Positions 7,935-17,625 are shown, counted from the stretch's first letter. The stretch: DNA of 40,972 nt from Gammaproteobacteria bacterium (GCA_009922595.1 RFVC01000017.1:1-40972); one strand, 5' to 3'. Notes: generated by a model not told the origin, from the letters alone. Program-made: numbers and translations.

Positions 7935-9419
7935 ATGAGTGAAGTTTTATTCCCAAGCCTGACTAGCGATCAGGAAACCATTGCACTGGTCGAAAACGAT
8001 AAGAGCTATACCTATACCGAGGTAAATTCACGAATCAATCGCTTTGCAAGCGGGCTGCTTGGTGAAGCCGTTGACCTGGAGGAAGAACGTGTTTCCCTAT
8101 TTCTTCCAGCTAGCATGGATTATGTCACTGTCCTGATTGGGGTCTGGCGTGCAGGAGGCATTGCCGTACCACTCAACGTCGCCTCGCCCATTTCCGAGCT
8201 CGAGTATTATCTGACCTGCGCTAGAGTCACCCGGTTAGTTACTAACAGTGAATACATTGATGCCTTGAAGCCCCTTTGCAGCGAACTTGGTATTTCCCTT
8301 GGCACCGTAGATGAGATCCTGGCGAAACAGCCTGGATCCCTCCCAGATATGGAGCCTTCCCGTCGCGCCATGATGCTCTTTACCAGCGGCACCACTAACA
8401 AACCAAAGGGTGTAGTCAGTACCCACCACACGATTCGCGCTCAGATAGAGACCCTGCTGAAAGCCTGGGCCTGGACCGATAAAGACGTAGTCCCCCTGTT
8501 TCTGCCACTGCATCATATACACGGCATAATCAACATCCTTTGCTGCGGTCTTTGGGCAAGGGCAAAAGTACATCTTTTTCCAAAGTTCGACATGCCCGAC
8601 ATTACCGCCAAGGTGAAAGACAATGTATTTAATGTATTCATGGCTGTGCCCACCATCTATGTAAAACTTATACAGTATTTCGAAAGCCTCAACATGGAAG
8701 AGGTCAACGCTATCTGCCAAGGTTTCAAAAACATGCGTCTGAATATCTCCGGGTCTGCGGCGTGCCCAGCAAAACTGTTTGAGCAGTGGCAGTCGCTCAC
8801 TGGGCAGATTCTCCTCGAGCGTTATGGCATGACTGAAATCGGCATGGGTATCTCCAATCCTTATAATGGAGTACGCCGCGCCGGCTATATTGGCCAACCT
8901 CTGCCGGGGGTGGACGTACAGCTCTTTGATGAAAAGCATGCGCCTATAAGCGCAGAGGGCGTTGCCGGTGAAATTCGCATTAGGGGTGACAATGTGTTTC
9001 TCGAGTACTGGGACAACCCTGAAGCCACCGCAGAAAGCTTCAGGGACGGCTGGTTCTGCACAGGTGATGTTGCTGTCATTGAAGATGGTTACTACCGCAT
9101 CATGGGGCGCTCCTCCATTGACATCATCAAATCAGGCGGATACAAACTGTCAGCCCTCGAAATAGAAGGCATGCTGCTGACCCATGAGGACATCAGGGAA
9201 GTAGCTGTGATTGGCGTTGAGGATGAAACCTGGGGGGAAGCCGTTGTTGCCGTAATCGGTATCAAGGAAGGCGCTTCTCTGCATTACGAGGATCTGAAAA
9301 ACTGGTGCGACGGGAAAATGTCGTCCTACAAGATCCCCAAGGCTATCAAGATTGTCGATAGCCTGCCCCGAAATGCTATGGGCAAAGTGACCAAACCTGA
9401 CCTGAAGAAACTAATCTGA
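7935..9419 (+). CDS. matB: Malonyl-CoA synthetase-like acyl-CoA ligase
   Basis: 494 residues of the ANL adenylating family. Visible motifs are the phosphate loop LFTSGTTNKPKGV (residues 148-160), the YGMTEIGM A5 motif, the GWFCTGD A7 motif, the hinge block GRSSIDIIKSGGYKLSALEIE, and the catalytic Lys 484 in NAMGKVTK. The hinge sequence is characteristic of the MatB/ACSF3 malonyl-CoA synthetase branch, which makes malonyl-CoA from malonate, ATP and CoA. Position directly after madLM strongly supports malonate as substrate. Neither matA (malonyl-CoA decarboxylase) nor mdc genes are nearby, so malonyl-CoA may feed fatty-acid synthesis directly. Specificity for methylmalonate or another short diacid cannot be excluded. 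Confidence 0.85.
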   Translation: MSEVLFPSLTSDQETIALVENDKSYTYTEVNSRINRFASGLLGEAVDLEEERVSLFLPASMDYVTVLIGVWRAGGIAVPLNVASPISELEYYLTCARVTRLVTNSEYIDALKPLCSELGISLGTVDEILAKQPGSLPDMEPSRRAMMLFTSGTTNKPKGVVSTHHTIRAQIETLLKAWAWTDKDVVPLFLPLHHIHGIINILCCGLWARAKVHLFPKFDMPDITAKVKDNVFNVFMAVPTIYVKLIQYFESLNMEEVNAICQGFKNMRLNISGSAACPAKLFEQWQSLTGQILLERYGMTEIGMGISNPYNGVRRAGYIGQPLPGVDVQLFDEKHAPISAEGVAGEIRIRGDNVFLEYWDNPEATAESFRDGWFCTGDVAVIEDGYYRIMGRSSIDIIKSGGYKLSALEIEGMLLTHEDIREVAVIGVEDETWGEAVVAVIGIKEGASLHYEDLKNWCDGKMSSYKIPKAIKIVDSLPRNAMGKVTKPDLKKLI

Positions 9420-9448
9420 AGATACCCAAAGAAAAGAGGGTGAACTAA

Positions 9449-9505
9449 ATGGCGACCAGTATCAGCGGACTTACCGACAAGATAGCTCGACTTGAAAAAC
9501 AGTAA
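9449..9505 (+). other. Small 18-codon ORF, possible gene remnant
   Basis: A short frame, MATSISGLTDKIARLEKQ, starts at ATG 9449 after a GAGGG element and stops at TAA 9503-9505. The same frame then continues LDERR before a second stop. The composition looks like the start of a coiled-coil protein that was cut short. It sits between the convergent matB and clpB genes. It could be a real micropeptide, a remnant, or chance. Confidence 0.2.
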
Positions 9506-9528
9506 CTGGATGAACGGCGTTAACGGGT

Positions 9529-12114
9529 TTAGGAAAACACAATCTCGCCGTTTTGCACATCCACGTTGATGGTATCACCCGGCGCGTAACTGCCACCGAG
9601 TACTTTCTGCGCCAGCGGATTCTCAATCCATTGCTGTATTGCGCGCTTTAGTGGACGCGCCCCGTAGACCGGATCAAAGCCGAGCTCTGCAATCTTGTCG
9701 AGCACACCTTCACTCAGGTTCAGATGAAATTCATTGTCATCGAGGCGTTTCTGCAATAGTTGGATCTGGATCTCGGCTATACCGCGAACCTGGTCAGCCG
9801 CGAGCGGATGAAAGACCACTGTTTCGTCAATCCTGTTAAGGAATTCCGGCCTGAAATGCTTGCCCACGACATCCATTACGGCATTTTTCACCGAGCTGTA
9901 GGAGGAGTCATAGCCAGAGTCATCACTCATCATGTCCTGGATACGGTCAGAGCCCAGATTAGATGTCATTACCACCACCGTATTTCTGAAATCAACGGTA
10001 CGACCATGACCATCGGTCAGACGGCCGTCATCCAAAACCTGGAGTAGAATGTTGAATACATCAGGATGGGCTTTTTCCACTTCGTCCAGCAATAGCACGG
10101 CATAGGGACGGCGGCGCACAGCCTCGGTGAGGTATCCGCCTTCCTCGTAACCCACGTATCCCGGTGGCGCACCGATCAGGCGCGCCACGGAATGTTGTTC
10201 CATGAATTCACTCATATCGACGCGTACCATAGCCTCTTCCGTATCGAACAGGAACTGTGCCAGCGCCTTGCAGAGTTCGGTCTTACCCACACCGGTAGGA
10301 CCTAGAAACAGGAAGGAACCGTTCGGGCGGTTGGGGTCTGACAAACCAGATCGTGAGCGCCTTACGGCGTTGGCCACGGCATCGACGGCCTCGGACTGTC
10401 CAATGACACGCTTGTGCAGTTCCTCTTCCATGCGCAGGAGTTTCTGTTTTTCACCCTCAAGCATTTTTGCAACGGGAATACCGGTAGCGCGACTCACCAC
10501 CTCGGCGATTTCCTCGTCGGTGACCTTGTCACGCAAGAGTTTCATCTCGGTGGTATCCGCTTCCTCGGCCTGCTTAAGCTTTTTTTCCAGTTCAGGAATC
10601 ACCCCGTACTGGAGCTCGGACATGCGCGTCAGATCAGAGGCACGGCTAGCCGCCTCAAGATCAATTCGGGCCTGTTCCAGGTCACTCTTAATTTTCTGGG
10701 ACCCGGACACGATGGCTTTTTCTGCCTTGAGCACCTCTTCCAAGTCAGAAAATTCCCGTTCTAGCCCCTTGATCTCTTCCTCCAGTTTTTTAAGCTGTTT
10801 CTTGGAAGCTTCATCAGAATCTTTCTTGACGGCCTCTCTTTCCATCTTTAACTGGATAAGACGACGCTCGAGCCGATCCATTTCCTCAGGCTTGGAATCA
10901 ATCTCCATGCGAATCAATGAGGCGGCTTCGTCGATCAGGTCGATAGCCTTGTCCGGGAGCTGACGATCAGTAATGTAGCGCTGTGACAGTTTCGCCGCCG
11001 AAATTATGGCCGCATCGGTAATATTGACACCATGGTGCACTTCATAACGTTCTTTCAGTCCACGCAGAATGGCCACGGTATCCTCTTCGGTGGGCTCATC
11101 CACCAGTACTTTCTGGAAGCGACGTTCGAGCGCCGCATCTTTTTCGACATATTGGCGGTACTCATCAAGCGTAGTCGCCCCCACGCAGTGAAGTTCACCA
11201 CGCGCAAGTGCAGGCTTGAGCATGTTGCCCGCATCCATGGCTCCTTCCGCCTTGCCGGCACCGACCATAGTGTGAATTTCATCAATAAAAAGAATGACCT
11301 GGCCTTGCTGTTTGGACAGCTCGTTCAATACCGCTTTCAAACGCTCCTCGAACTCGCCACGAAACTTGGCGCCTGCAATGAGCGCACCCATATCAAGTGA
11401 GAGTATACGCTTGTCTTTCAGCCCTTCGGGCACCTCACCATTGACTATGCGCTGGGCAAGTCCGTCGATAATGGCGGTTTTACCTACACCCGGTTCGCCA
11501 ATTAACACCGGATTATTCTTGGTTCGGCGCTGCAGCACCTGCACGGTACGACGAATTTCATCGTCACGACCAATGACAGGGTCAAGTTCACCCTGCTCGG
11601 CTTTTTGCGTGACATCGACGGTGAATTTTTCGAGCGCCTGGTAGTTGTCTTCTGCCTCTGGATTATCGACGCTGGCACCTCCACGCAGGTTTTTGATCGC
11701 ATTTTCCAGGGCCTGCTTTGAAACGGCAAACGAATTAAGTAGCTTGCCAAGCTGGCCCTTGTCGTCCATTGCCGCCAGTAATACATTCTCAGAGGATATG
11801 TATTGGTCGCCGGACTGCTGGCTGATCTTATCAGCCATGTTTAGAAGTTTGGCCAGGTCCGGTGACACCTGGACTTCACCACCATGATCTTTCACCACTG
11901 GCAGCTCATTAATGATTTTCTGCAGATCATTGCGCAGCGCCGGAATATCAAATCCGGTCTGCATCAACAGGGGGCGTAATGAGCCGCCCTTCTGGTCAAC
12001 GAGAACAGAAAGCAAATGTGCCGGTTCTATGAGATTGTGATCTTTACCAACAGCAAGTGACTGGGCATCTGATAATGCCATCTGCAGCCTGCTGGTCAGT
12101 TTGTCCATTCGCAT
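9529..12114 (-). CDS. clpB: ClpB disaggregase
   Basis: 861 residues, the normal length for this cytoplasmic AAA+ hexamer that rescues aggregated proteins together with DnaK/DnaJ/GrpE. The N-terminal Clp_N repeat domain (residues 1-145) is followed by nucleotide-binding domain 1 with Walker A GEPGVGKT near residue 210 and Walker [11 protein letters not shown]. The coiled-coil middle domain (about 400-530, with [16 protein letters not shown]) is intact. Domain 2 has Walker A GPTGVGKT near residue 610, and the pore loop [11 protein letters not shown] is present. The start [11 protein letters not shown] matches ClpB proteins such as that of E. coli. A sigma-32 type promoter lies about 100 bases upstream. 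Gene order rluD-pgeF-clpB is common in gammaproteobacteria. Confidence 0.98.
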   Translation of the reverse strand: MRMDKLTSRLQMALSDAQSLAVGKDHNLIEPAHLLSVLVDQKGGSLRPLLMQTGFDIPALRNDLQKIINELPVVKDHGGEVQVSPDLAKLLNMADKISQQSGDQYISSENVLLAAMDDKGQLGKLLNSFAVSKQALENAIKNLRGGASVDNPEAEDNYQALEKFTVDVTQKAEQGELDPVIGRDDEIRRTVQVLQRRTKNNPVLIGEPGVGKTAIIDGLAQRIVNGEVPEGLKDKRILSLDMGALIAGAKFRGEFEERLKAVLNELSKQQGQVILFIDEIHTMVGAGKAEGAMDAGNMLKPALARGELHCVGATTLDEYRQYVEKDAALERRFQKVLVDEPTEEDTVAILRGLKERYEVHHGVNITDAAIISAAKLSQRYITDRQLPDKAIDLIDEAASLIRMEIDSKPEEMDRLERRLIQLKMEREAVKKDSDEASKKQLKKLEEEIKGLEREFSDLEEVLKAEKAIVSGSQKIKSDLEQARIDLEAASRASDLTRMSELQYGVIPELEKKLKQAEEADTTEMKLLRDKVTDEEIAEVVSRATGIPVAKMLEGEKQKLLRMEEELHKRVIGQSEAVDAVANAVRRSRSGLSDPNRPNGSFLFLGPTGVGKTELCKALAQFLFDTEEAMVRVDMSEFMEQHSVARLIGAPPGYVGYEEGGYLTEAVRRRPYAVLLLDEVEKAHPDVFNILLQVLDDGRLTDGHGRTVDFRNTVVVMTSNLGSDRIQDMMSDDSGYDSSYSSVKNAVMDVVGKHFRPEFLNRIDETVVFHPLAADQVRGIAEIQIQLLQKRLDDNEFHLNLSEGVLDKIAELGFDPVYGARPLKRAIQQWIENPLAQKVLGGSYAPGDTINVDVQNGEIVFS

Positions 12115-12212
12115 GGTTTGGTGCCCACCGATTTAAGTTCTAGTTCATTAATGTCAATTCAAAATTTAAGGTTAAGTTAATGAACCGGTATTAATAACAG
12201 TTACTACAATCA

Positions 12213-12240
12213 ATGTGGGGGTTAAACGGTACGATTCAAG
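12213..12240 (-). promoter_or_regulatory. Sigma-32 (RpoH) type heat-shock promoter of clpB
   Basis: On the minus strand CTTGAA (12235-12240) is followed after 14 bases by CCCCACAT (12213-12220). The RpoH consensus is CTTGAA, 13-17 bases, then CCCCATNT, so only one conserved position is off. It lies about 100 bases ahead of the clpB ATG and points at it, in the gap after pgeF. Confidence 0.85.
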
Positions 12241-12277
12241 CTGGCGCACCAACAAGTCACCGGCTTATTGAAAAATA

Positions 12278-13051
12278 TCAACTGTGGCTGGAAGTGCGCC
12301 AGATAAGGGTTGCAAAGCGGCCTGTCTTACCATCCCGGCGATAGGAATAGTAGCTGTCAAACTCACAGTAGGTGCAAATGGGATCACCATAAATCTGTTT
12401 TACCCCGGCAGCGCCCAGGATAATCTTGGCCATGGCGTAGAGATCACACATCCATTTGCCGTTATTTTCAGAAGGCTGAAACAGGATGTCTTTCTCGTTA
12501 TGGATTTCATCGACACTCATGCTCAAAAAGGCATGCCGCACTTCATCACTGACCTCGAAATGGCATGGCCCTATGACAGGGCCAAGCCAGACCATAATGT
12601 CAGAGGGCTCAGCATCAAAGTTAGCCAGTGTTTGCAGCAGTACACCAGCCGCCATACCTTTCCAGCCTGCATGCGCCACGGCGAACTCTTTGCCCTCGCT
12701 GTCACAAAATAGAACAGACAGGCAGTCTGCAGTGAGTACACCACAGGCAATATTTTTTTCAGTGCTATAAATTGCATCAGCTTCCGTGCCTTCATCCACC
12801 AGCCCATTATCAAGCACAATGACTCGGTCACCGTGGACCTGGCACAACCACTGAAATTCTATTTCTTCCCCCAGCAGTTCAGCGAGGAGTTTGCGATTAT
12901 GATGCACTGCATACTCATCGTCACCCACCTGGTTGCCTAGATTCAGCCTGTCATAGGGTGTCTCACTGATTCCTCCCAGCCGTGTAGTCACCAGACTTCT
13001 GATATTAGGCGGTGTCGGCCACTGGGGAATGATGACATCTTCAAACTGCAT
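12278..13051 (-). CDS. pgeF: Peptidoglycan editing factor PgeF (YfiH/laccase-domain family)
   Basis: 257 residues. This cytoplasmic family was long annotated as polyphenol oxidase. In E. coli the protein prevents mis-incorporation of L-Ser into the peptidoglycan stem peptide. Diagnostic motifs are LCQVHGDRV (residues about 69-77), LTADCLSVLFCD, the HAGWKG metal-binding block, and GPVIGPCHFEVSDEV. The start overlaps the end of rluD by 11 bases, so the two are co-transcribed and probably translationally coupled. clpB lies downstream but has its own heat-shock promoter in the 160-base gap. Confidence 0.92.
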   Translation of the reverse strand: MQFEDVIIPQWPTPPNIRSLVTTRLGGISETPYDRLNLGNQVGDDEYAVHHNRKLLAELLGEEIEFQWLCQVHGDRVIVLDNGLVDEGTEADAIYSTEKNIACGVLTADCLSVLFCDSEGKEFAVAHAGWKGMAAGVLLQTLANFDAEPSDIMVWLGPVIGPCHFEVSDEVRHAFLSMSVDEIHNEKDILFQPSENNGKWMCDLYAMAKIILGAAGVKQIYGDPICTYCEFDSYYSYRRDGKTGRFATLIWRTSSHS

Positions 13052-14036
13052 TATCCTGCTCCAGTAATGTCAGCAGCTGCTGCATATCCTCGGGTAATTC
13101 AGCCTGCCATGACAGAGACTCTCCCGTTTCAGGATGCTCAAGCCCCAGCTGCCAAGCATGCAGGGCTTGTCTCTTGAATTTTTCAAGAAACTCTATGAGC
13201 GCCGGTGCAGACCCCTTGGGAATTCTTGGCCGCCCGCCATAAAGCGGATCACCTACCAGGGGATAGCCAAGGTGCGCCATATGCACACGAATCTGGTGTG
13301 TTCGTCCTGTTTCAAGTGAGCATTGCACAAGGGTATGACTGCGATACTTATCCAGTATACGGTAGTGAGTTACGGCCTCGCGTGCATCCGCTCCTTGGGA
13401 AACGGCGCGCTTGGTCCGATGGGTAGGGTGTCTTCCCAGTGGCGCATCTACCGTGCCACCCGCAGTGACCAGACCAAATGCAACAGCCTGATAAATCCTG
13501 CTGACACTTTTTTCCCTGAGCTGCTCAACCAGGCTGGCATGAGAAGACAGGTTCTTGGCCACCACCATCAACCCGCTGGTGTCCTTATCAAGGCGATGCA
13601 CAATGCCTGCCCGCGGGATCTTACCGAGCGCCGGGCAGCGATGCAGCAGACCATTTAGCAACGTCCCGCTGCGGTTGCCGGCGGCAGGATGCACTACCAA
13701 GCCAACCGGTTTATTGATCACAATAATGGCCTCATCTTCGAAGATGATATCCAGCGGGATGTCTTCAGCCTTCCAGTGGTCCTGATCCTCCACTTCGGCT
13801 TTCAGGGTCAGCAGTTCACCACCCACCAGCTTGTCCTTGGCCCTTGCGGATTTGCCTTCAAGCTGCAGGTTGCCGTTACGAATCCAGCCCTGCAGCCGTA
13901 CCCGGGAGAAGTCCGAAAACAGCTGAGCTGCAGCCTGGTCGAGGCGCAGCCCATTCATCTGCGCTGGCACCTCGGCTTCAAGGACATTTTCATCCTCTGT
14001 TTCAGGGGAGAAGTCTTGTGCAAACTTTTCTGTCAT
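13041..14036 (-). CDS. rluD: 23S rRNA pseudouridine synthase RluD
   Basis: 331 residues. RluD makes pseudouridines 1911, 1915 and 1917 in helix 69 of 23S rRNA. An S4 RNA-binding domain occupies residues about 27-80 (RLDQAAAQLF, then RVRLQGWIRNGNL). The RluA-type catalytic domain follows, with NKPVGLVVHPAAGNRSGTL at 108-126 and the catalytic Asp 150 in GIVHRLDKDTSGL. The RTHQIRVHMAHLGYPLVGDPLYGG block confirms the RluC/RluD branch. Assignment to RluD and not RluC rests on the neighbours: bamD divergent and pgeF/clpB downstream. Confidence 0.95.
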   Translation of the reverse strand: MTEKFAQDFSPETEDENVLEAEVPAQMNGLRLDQAAAQLFSDFSRVRLQGWIRNGNLQLEGKSARAKDKLVGGELLTLKAEVEDQDHWKAEDIPLDIIFEDEAIIVINKPVGLVVHPAAGNRSGTLLNGLLHRCPALGKIPRAGIVHRLDKDTSGLMVVAKNLSSHASLVEQLREKSVSRIYQAVAFGLVTAGGTVDAPLGRHPTHRTKRAVSQGADAREAVTHYRILDKYRSHTLVQCSLETGRTHQIRVHMAHLGYPLVGDPLYGGRPRIPKGSAPALIEFLEKFKRQALHAWQLGLEHPETGESLSWQAELPEDMQQLLTLLEQDNAV

Positions 14037-14056
14037 GTTCCTGTCTAGATCAACTG

Positions 14057-14110
14057 TATGAATCCTATGAACTCTAGAACCCCTACTAACTCTAAAAACC
14101 TTACGAGTAG
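14057..14110. repeat. Degenerate 9-bp tandem tract between rluD and bamD
   Basis: Six consecutive nonamers begin with TA: TATGAATCC, TATGAACTC, TAGAACCCC, TACTAACTC, TAAAAACCT, TACGAGTAG. Periodicity is clear although copies have diverged. The tract lies in the 196-base divergent region, just upstream of the rluD start, where it may affect promoter spacing. Confidence 0.5.
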
Positions 14111-14232
14111 TCGAATAAACCTATCAGGCGTTTTAGTAAGCCCAAGATCATAGTACACTGCGTGCCTTGTTTAGTCAGCGGCTCCTCATTAGCCCGGCAT
14201 AAAAACCAGATTATTGATTAGAACAGCAAGTT

Positions 14233-15225
14233 GTGAAAAAGCCAGCCACATTATTCCTTTTCATTGCCGGTACTTTCCTGGCGAGCTGCTCGTCTGATGA
14301 GGATTTTTCCGGCTCAGGTGAGGAGTTCTTGTACAACGAAGGCGTGCAGTCCCTGAACGTCAGCAACTGGCCGCGTGCCATCCAGATTTTCCAGCAGCTT
14401 GAAGCCCAGTTCCCGTTTGGGCAGTTTGCCGAGCAAAGCCAGCTAGAGCTCATCTATGCCTATTACAGCAATAGCGAGCCTGAAGCCGCCCGCGCCTCAG
14501 CGGACCGTTTTATCCGCCTTTATCCCGACAGCGAAAGTCTCGACTATGCCTTCTATATGAAAGGCATGGCGTACTATAGTGAAGATGCCCGAATTCTTGG
14601 CCGCTATCTGCCCACGGATCCCAGCAAACGCGACCCGGGTAAAGCCAGGGAATCATTCTCCGATTTTGCCCAGCTGATTAATCAATTCCCCAACAGCCAG
14701 TATGCCGCCGATGCCCGGGCAAGAATGGTGTACCTGAAAAACCTGCTGGCTGACTACGAAGTACATGTAGCGGAATTCTATATCCAACGCCAGGCCTTCC
14801 TGTCCTCCCTTAACCGGGCACGCTATGTGGTGGAAAACTTCCAAGGCACACCTGCTGTTCCTCGTGCACTAGAAATAATGGCGGAAATGTATCTTCGACT
14901 GGGCCTTAATGATCTTGCCGACCAGACTATTGAAATCCTAGTGCTGAACTATCCTTACAGCCCCCAGCTGACAGAAGATGGCGACTTCATCGTCTCCACG
15001 CAGATCACGGATCCCTCTTTCCTGTACTCCATCAGCTTCGGCATGCTGGGCTCTAATAAGAGTGATGCGCCATTGGCACCTACGCAACGTCCACAGCGCC
15101 TGGACGGACAGGTTGAGTTCACTATCCCCGAAACCGAAAGGCCCCGATCGCTACTTAATGTTATTACCCTGGGTGTCCTCGGTGATCCTGGCACAGAGGC
15201 TGAGTCAGAAGAAACTCAGCAGTAA
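14233..15225 (+). CDS. bamD: Outer-membrane assembly lipoprotein BamD
   Basis: 330 residues from a GTG start. An essential part of the BAM complex that inserts beta-barrel proteins into the outer membrane. The signal peptide ends in lipobox LASC with Cys 19. TPR-like repeats follow: YNEGVQSLNVSNWPRAIQIFQQLEAQFP, the ELIYAYY helix, then a SADRFIRLYPDSESLDYAFYMKG repeat and YAADARARMVYLKN. E. coli BamD is about 245 residues; this one carries some 75 extra residues after the last TPR, ending in a Pro/Glu-rich tail. It is divergent from rluD, the common gammaproteobacterial arrangement. Confidence 0.95.
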   Translation: MKKPATLFLFIAGTFLASCSSDEDFSGSGEEFLYNEGVQSLNVSNWPRAIQIFQQLEAQFPFGQFAEQSQLELIYAYYSNSEPEAARASADRFIRLYPDSESLDYAFYMKGMAYYSEDARILGRYLPTDPSKRDPGKARESFSDFAQLINQFPNSQYAADARARMVYLKNLLADYEVHVAEFYIQRQAFLSSLNRARYVVENFQGTPAVPRALEIMAEMYLRLGLNDLADQTIEILVLNYPYSPQLTEDGDFIVSTQITDPSFLYSISFGMLGSNKSDAPLAPTQRPQRLDGQVEFTIPETERPRSLLNVITLGVLGDPGTEAESEETQQ

Positions 15226-15275
15226 CGGCTTTACTCCATTAAAAGTCTTTGCTAGCCGCTGACATAACCTTGGAC

Positions 15276-15297
15276 TTACTGGAAGTCTTTCCAGTAA
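15276..15297. other. Perfect 9-bp inverted repeat at the 3' end of the AGCS gene
   Basis: TTACTGGAA (15276-15284) and TTCCAGTAA (15289-15297) are perfect inverted copies around a 4-base loop. The stem includes the stop codon of the symporter gene and lies between its end and that of convergent bamD. There is no T run on either strand, so it is more likely an RNA-stabilising or weak terminating hairpin than a classic terminator. Confidence 0.45.
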
Positions 15298-16928
15298 TTC
15301 TGCACATGCTGCTTCATGTTTTTGCGCATCATTACGATGCCGAACAGATTAGGCAGCGTCATTAGCACTATGGCCACGGCAGCAAAATTCCAGACAATCG
15401 TGGTATCGGTGAAAGCAGCAACAAAGAAACCAATGCAATAAATCACCCGATAAGGCAGCACATACTTGAATCCTGCCAGGTAAATAATGGCGCGGTCACC
15501 GTAGTAAGACCAAGCGATTGCCGTTGAGAATGCAAAGAGCACAAGAGAGAGCGTCACAATATATCGTCCTGCCTGCCCGGCAATACCGTAGGTGAAAGCC
15601 ATCGTGGTCAGGGCCGCTGAATGAATCAAGGATTTCCCTCGCAGAACTATTTCCGGATCTTCGGGCAACCCCCCTGTAATAATAACCTGGCCACTATAAA
15701 GTTCCCCTGCCCTGAACCAGGCAACTCCTTCCGCAATGGAACGTGCGTGGATAACAGTAAAGTCGGTACTGTCAGGCAAGCCGCTGGTGACATTGATGGT
15801 GCCGCTGTAAGGCATCACTGCGCTCTCATTGCCATTAACAAGAAAATCAAAGAGGGCCTGCCGGTCCTCTTCCACCTGCTCGTTATATATACCTTCAACG
15901 ATCATCAGGTCGGTTGTCTGGAATTCATTATCAAATTTCTGCGTCCATACACCTGACGACAAAATAACAAGGCCGGTAATTGTGCAAATAATGATTGTGT
16001 CGATGAATGGCTCCAGCAGGGAGACCATTCCTTCCGAGACATGCTCATCGGCCTTGGCAGAGGCATGGGCGATCGGCGCCGACCCCTGCCCAGCTTCATT
16101 GGAAAACAGCCCGCGATTCACGCCCCTGTTAAAGGCGTAGGCAAAGCTGGCGCCTAGGAATCCGCCGGAAGCAGATGAACCCGTAAATACATCCCTGAAA
16201 ATGCTAATAAAGGAAGGCACGATATTCTGATAATTCAGGAAGATCACCGACAAGGCGCCAAGAACGTACAGCGTGCCCATGGTTGGTACTATCGCAGATG
16301 CGACCTTGGCGATACGCTTTATGCCACCCACAATGACCAGGAACAACAGGGTTGCCATGACCGCCCCGGTGATGATGGGCCGAATGCCAAAACTCGACTG
16401 CACACTAATGGCAATATTGTTTATCTGCGGCAGATTACCCGTACCAAAAGATGAAATGACGGTTGCTACGGCAAAGAACACGGCCAACCACTTCATGTTC
16501 AGCCCTTTCTCCATGTAGTACATGGGACCGCCGGACATGGTGCCGTTGGCGGCTTTTTCCCTGTATTCATGAGAAAGGGTCACTTCGACAAACTTGGTTG
16601 CCATGCCCAGGAAGGCTGTCATCCACATCCAGAACAGCGCAGCAGGCCCCCCAATATAAATGGCTAGCCCTACCCCACCGATATTGCCGGTGCCAACAGT
16701 GCCTGACAATGCTGTGCTCAGAGCCTGGAAGTGGCTGGTGTCACCGGGATCATTTGGTTTTTCATATTTACCCCTGAGCACGCTCCAGGCATGGGTGAAG
16801 TAACGAAACTGCGGAAACCCTAGATAGACCGTAAAGAAAAATCCAACGCCGAGCAGAATGAAAGGGAAATAGGTTGACGATCCCAGGTAACCATCCAGCG
16901 TTAATAGAAAATTATTTAACTGGTCCAC
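15276..16928 (-). CDS. Sodium:alanine/glycine symporter (AGCS family)
   Basis: 550 residues from a GTG start. Inner-membrane Na+-coupled carrier for alanine, glycine or related amino acids. Family signatures are seen: [22 protein letters not shown] near residue 72 and [20 protein letters not shown] near residue 272. About 11 hydrophobic segments are present. It is longer than usual (about 450-490). Roughly 100 hydrophilic residues (about 325-430, between the ILSSGVW helix and SAALTTMAF) form an extra loop. This contains two similar beta-rich units, [11 protein letters not shown] and [11 protein letters not shown]. Substrate within the family cannot be read from sequence. Confidence 0.9.
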   Translation of the reverse strand: MDQLNNFLLTLDGYLGSSTYFPFILLGVGFFFTVYLGFPQFRYFTHAWSVLRGKYEKPNDPGDTSHFQALSTALSGTVGTGNIGGVGLAIYIGGPAALFWMWMTAFLGMATKFVEVTLSHEYREKAANGTMSGGPMYYMEKGLNMKWLAVFFAVATVISSFGTGNLPQINNIAISVQSSFGIRPIITGAVMATLLFLVIVGGIKRIAKVASAIVPTMGTLYVLGALSVIFLNYQNIVPSFISIFRDVFTGSSASGGFLGASFAYAFNRGVNRGLFSNEAGQGSAPIAHASAKADEHVSEGMVSLLEPFIDTIIICTITGLVILSSGVWTQKFDNEFQTTDLMIVEGIYNEQVEEDRQALFDFLVNGNESAVMPYSGTINVTSGLPDSTDFTVIHARSIAEGVAWFRAGELYSGQVIITGGLPEDPEIVLRGKSLIHSAALTTMAFTYGIAGQAGRYIVTLSLVLFAFSTAIAWSYYGDRAIIYLAGFKYVLPYRVIYCIGFFVAAFTDTTIVWNFAAVAIVLMTLPNLFGIVMMRKNMKQHVQNYWKDFQ

Positions 16929-17031
16929 TCACATCGCCTCTTGCGCTTATTTAACTTGATCCATTTAACTTCTTTTGTTCCCCTGCATCTGTTTTACTAG
17001 CAAGGCCAAGTGCTAATCGAGTGTATTACAG

Positions 17032-17589
17032 ATGAAAAAGCAATACATCACTGCAGACCAGTTACTGGCAGATTCCTTTGAACTGGCCTTCCAAATCCTG
17101 GACAGCGGTTTCAGACCGGACATCGTTGTGGGCATCTGGCGTGGCGGTACGCCGGTTGCGATCGCGGTGCAGGAAGTACTCGAGTACGCCGGGATAAAGA
17201 GCGACCACATTTCAATTCGCACATCCTCATATACCAGCATTGGGCAACGCACCAATGTGACCGTCCACGGACTGGAATACCTGGAGCGCCACCTAACTTC
17301 AGAAGACAAGCTTCTGCTAGTCGACGATGTCTTCGATACCGGCAACAGCATCGATAGCGTTATTAATGAATTGAATGAATATTACCGCAACAGTCCACCC
17401 TCAATAAAAGTTGCAACGCCTTATTTCAAACCTGCCAACAATGAAACGTATCGAACACCGGATTACTCGCTTTATGAAACCAACGCGTGGCTGGTTTTCC
17501 CCCATGAAGTAATTGACCTAAGTGAAACCGAGATTGCTGAAGACAAGCCGCTGCCCATGCCGATCAAGCAACGGCTTCTGAATTTGTAA
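17032..17589 (+). CDS. Phosphoribosyltransferase (type I PRTase fold)
   Basis: 185 residues. The PRPP-binding loop LLLVDDVFDTGNS is at residues 94-106. The N-terminal IVVGIWRGGTPVAIAV matches hypoxanthine/guanine/xanthine-type PRTases. It probably salvages a purine base into its nucleotide in the cytosol, but the hood that decides the base is divergent, so I do not name one. It is divergent from the AGCS carrier. A hairpin and a 133-base gap separate it from the Anbu gene downstream. Whether it belongs functionally to the Anbu locus is an open question. Confidence 0.85.
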   Translation: MKKQYITADQLLADSFELAFQILDSGFRPDIVVGIWRGGTPVAIAVQEVLEYAGIKSDHISIRTSSYTSIGQRTNVTVHGLEYLERHLTSEDKLLLVDDVFDTGNSIDSVINELNEYYRNSPPSIKVATPYFKPANNETYRTPDYSLYETNAWLVFPHEVIDLSETEIAEDKPLPMPIKQRLLNL

Positions 17590-17603
17590 AACCCTATCCA
17601 GCA

Positions 17604-17625
17604 TTGGGAAATTTTGAGTTCCCAA
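17604..17625 (+). other. Hairpin after the phosphoribosyltransferase gene
   Basis: TTGGGAA and TTCCCAA form a 7-bp stem around an 8-base loop, 14 bases after the stop codon. No U tract follows, so a terminator role is uncertain. Confidence 0.3.

Noticed and set aside
10202-10963. 253-residue open frame on the plus strand inside clpB
   Set aside because: Serine-rich antisense shadow of the clpB coiled-coil and second ATPase domain.
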